DNA of 34,763 bases from NCBI GenBank assembly GCA_002708905.1, contig PAPM01000013.1, forward strand, positions 1 to 34,763. Reading direction: 5' to 3'. The position numbers and the translations under genes are program-made. This document shows positions 34,684-34,763 of this stretch, piece by piece. Numbering within the stretch: the first letter of the stretch is position 1; each line of letters begins with the position of its first letter. The notes below the pieces were generated by a model. That model was given only the letters and a program-made list of their open reading frames with translations. It was not told the DNA's origin and made no database searches. Origin of the DNA: Pseudomonadales bacterium (GTDB taxonomy: Bacteria; Pseudomonadota; Gammaproteobacteria; Pseudomonadales; Ketobacteraceae).

Positions 34684-34763
34684 TTTTGCCAGAATGCGAT
34701 CCAAATGGTTGGCAAACGCTTGCCGATCACTCTGACTCAAGGCCGGTGGCCCACCGGTTTCCA
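34678..34763 (-). CDS. YaiI/YqxD (DUF188) family protein, C-terminal fragment
   Basis: The last 27 or so residues of a gene entering from the right edge are visible. They include TGGPPALSQSDRQAF and end in AKS. The TGGPxxLSQxDRQAFAxxL pattern is the conserved C-terminus of the YaiI/YqxD family, small proteins with a PIN-like fold and unknown function. The stop codon TGA is at 34678-34680, inside a tandem heptamer repeat. The gene lies upstream of the SIMPL gene on the same strand. Confidence 0.75.
   Translation of the reverse strand, partial: ETGGPPALSQSDRQAFANHLDRILAKS

Noticed and set aside
1-34763. CRISPR arrays, tRNA/rRNA genes, insertion sequences or prophage genes
   Set aside because: No regularly spaced repeats, cloverleaf-like genes, transposase or phage proteins were recognised by eye in the window.

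Overview
The window looks like a chromosomal segment of a gammaproteobacterium related to the Pseudomonadales or Oceanospirillales. The best evidence is the central gene order: aminotransferase - dksA - gluQ - small membrane protein - cbrA - cbrB - (crcZ) - pcnB - folK - panB - panC. As I recall it, this matches the Pseudomonas locus almost gene for gene. A deoxynucleoside kinase between folK and panB and unrelated flanks suggest a relative rather than Pseudomonas itself. No tRNA, rRNA, CRISPR array, insertion sequence or phage gene was seen.

Left part (1-13460): a c-di-GMP pair (an HD-GYP protein that has lost its catalytic HD pair, then a membrane diguanylate cyclase); a lipase-specific foldase without an adjacent lipase; a serine-hydrolase lipoprotein; a soluble-sensor chemoreceptor with three PAS modules; a two-gene operon of a Tat-exported cholesterol-oxidase-like GMC enzyme and a lipoprotein; a MAPEG protein; a Bfd-type ferredoxin; a trypsin-like protease; and sfsA.

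Centre (13528-26178): the conserved block. The 900-bp gap between cbrB and pcnB is not empty. It holds repeated TGTTAC/GTAACA enhancer-like half-sites, a near-consensus sigma-54 promoter (TGGCAC-N5-CTGCT) and a predicted ~395-nt transcript. That transcript has six CA-rich (AAYAAYAA-type) Hfq/Crc-binding blocks, two UUCG-capped hairpins and an intrinsic terminator. This is the signature of CrcZ, the decoy RNA that relieves carbon catabolite repression. The same CA motif lies directly at the ribosome-binding regions of the GMC oxidase and its partner lipoprotein, and next to the lipase-foldase Shine-Dalgarno. The window therefore appears to hold both the regulator (CbrAB-CrcZ) and candidate target genes of one regulon. 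Downstream, pcnB, folK and the kinase are chained by ATGA overlaps, and panB and panC by a 1-nt overlap.

Right part (26312-34763): a four-repeat DUF4397 lipoprotein; a histidine kinase and an OmpR-type regulator arranged convergently with overlapping 3' ends; and a compact arsenic operon (arsR - ArsP-like permease - small thioredoxin-like protein - GAPDH - arsJ) behind a perfect 28-bp palindrome. Its only visible arsenate route is the GAPDH/ArsJ organoarsenical pathway. A SIMPL-domain protein and the C-terminus of a YaiI/DUF188 protein end the window.
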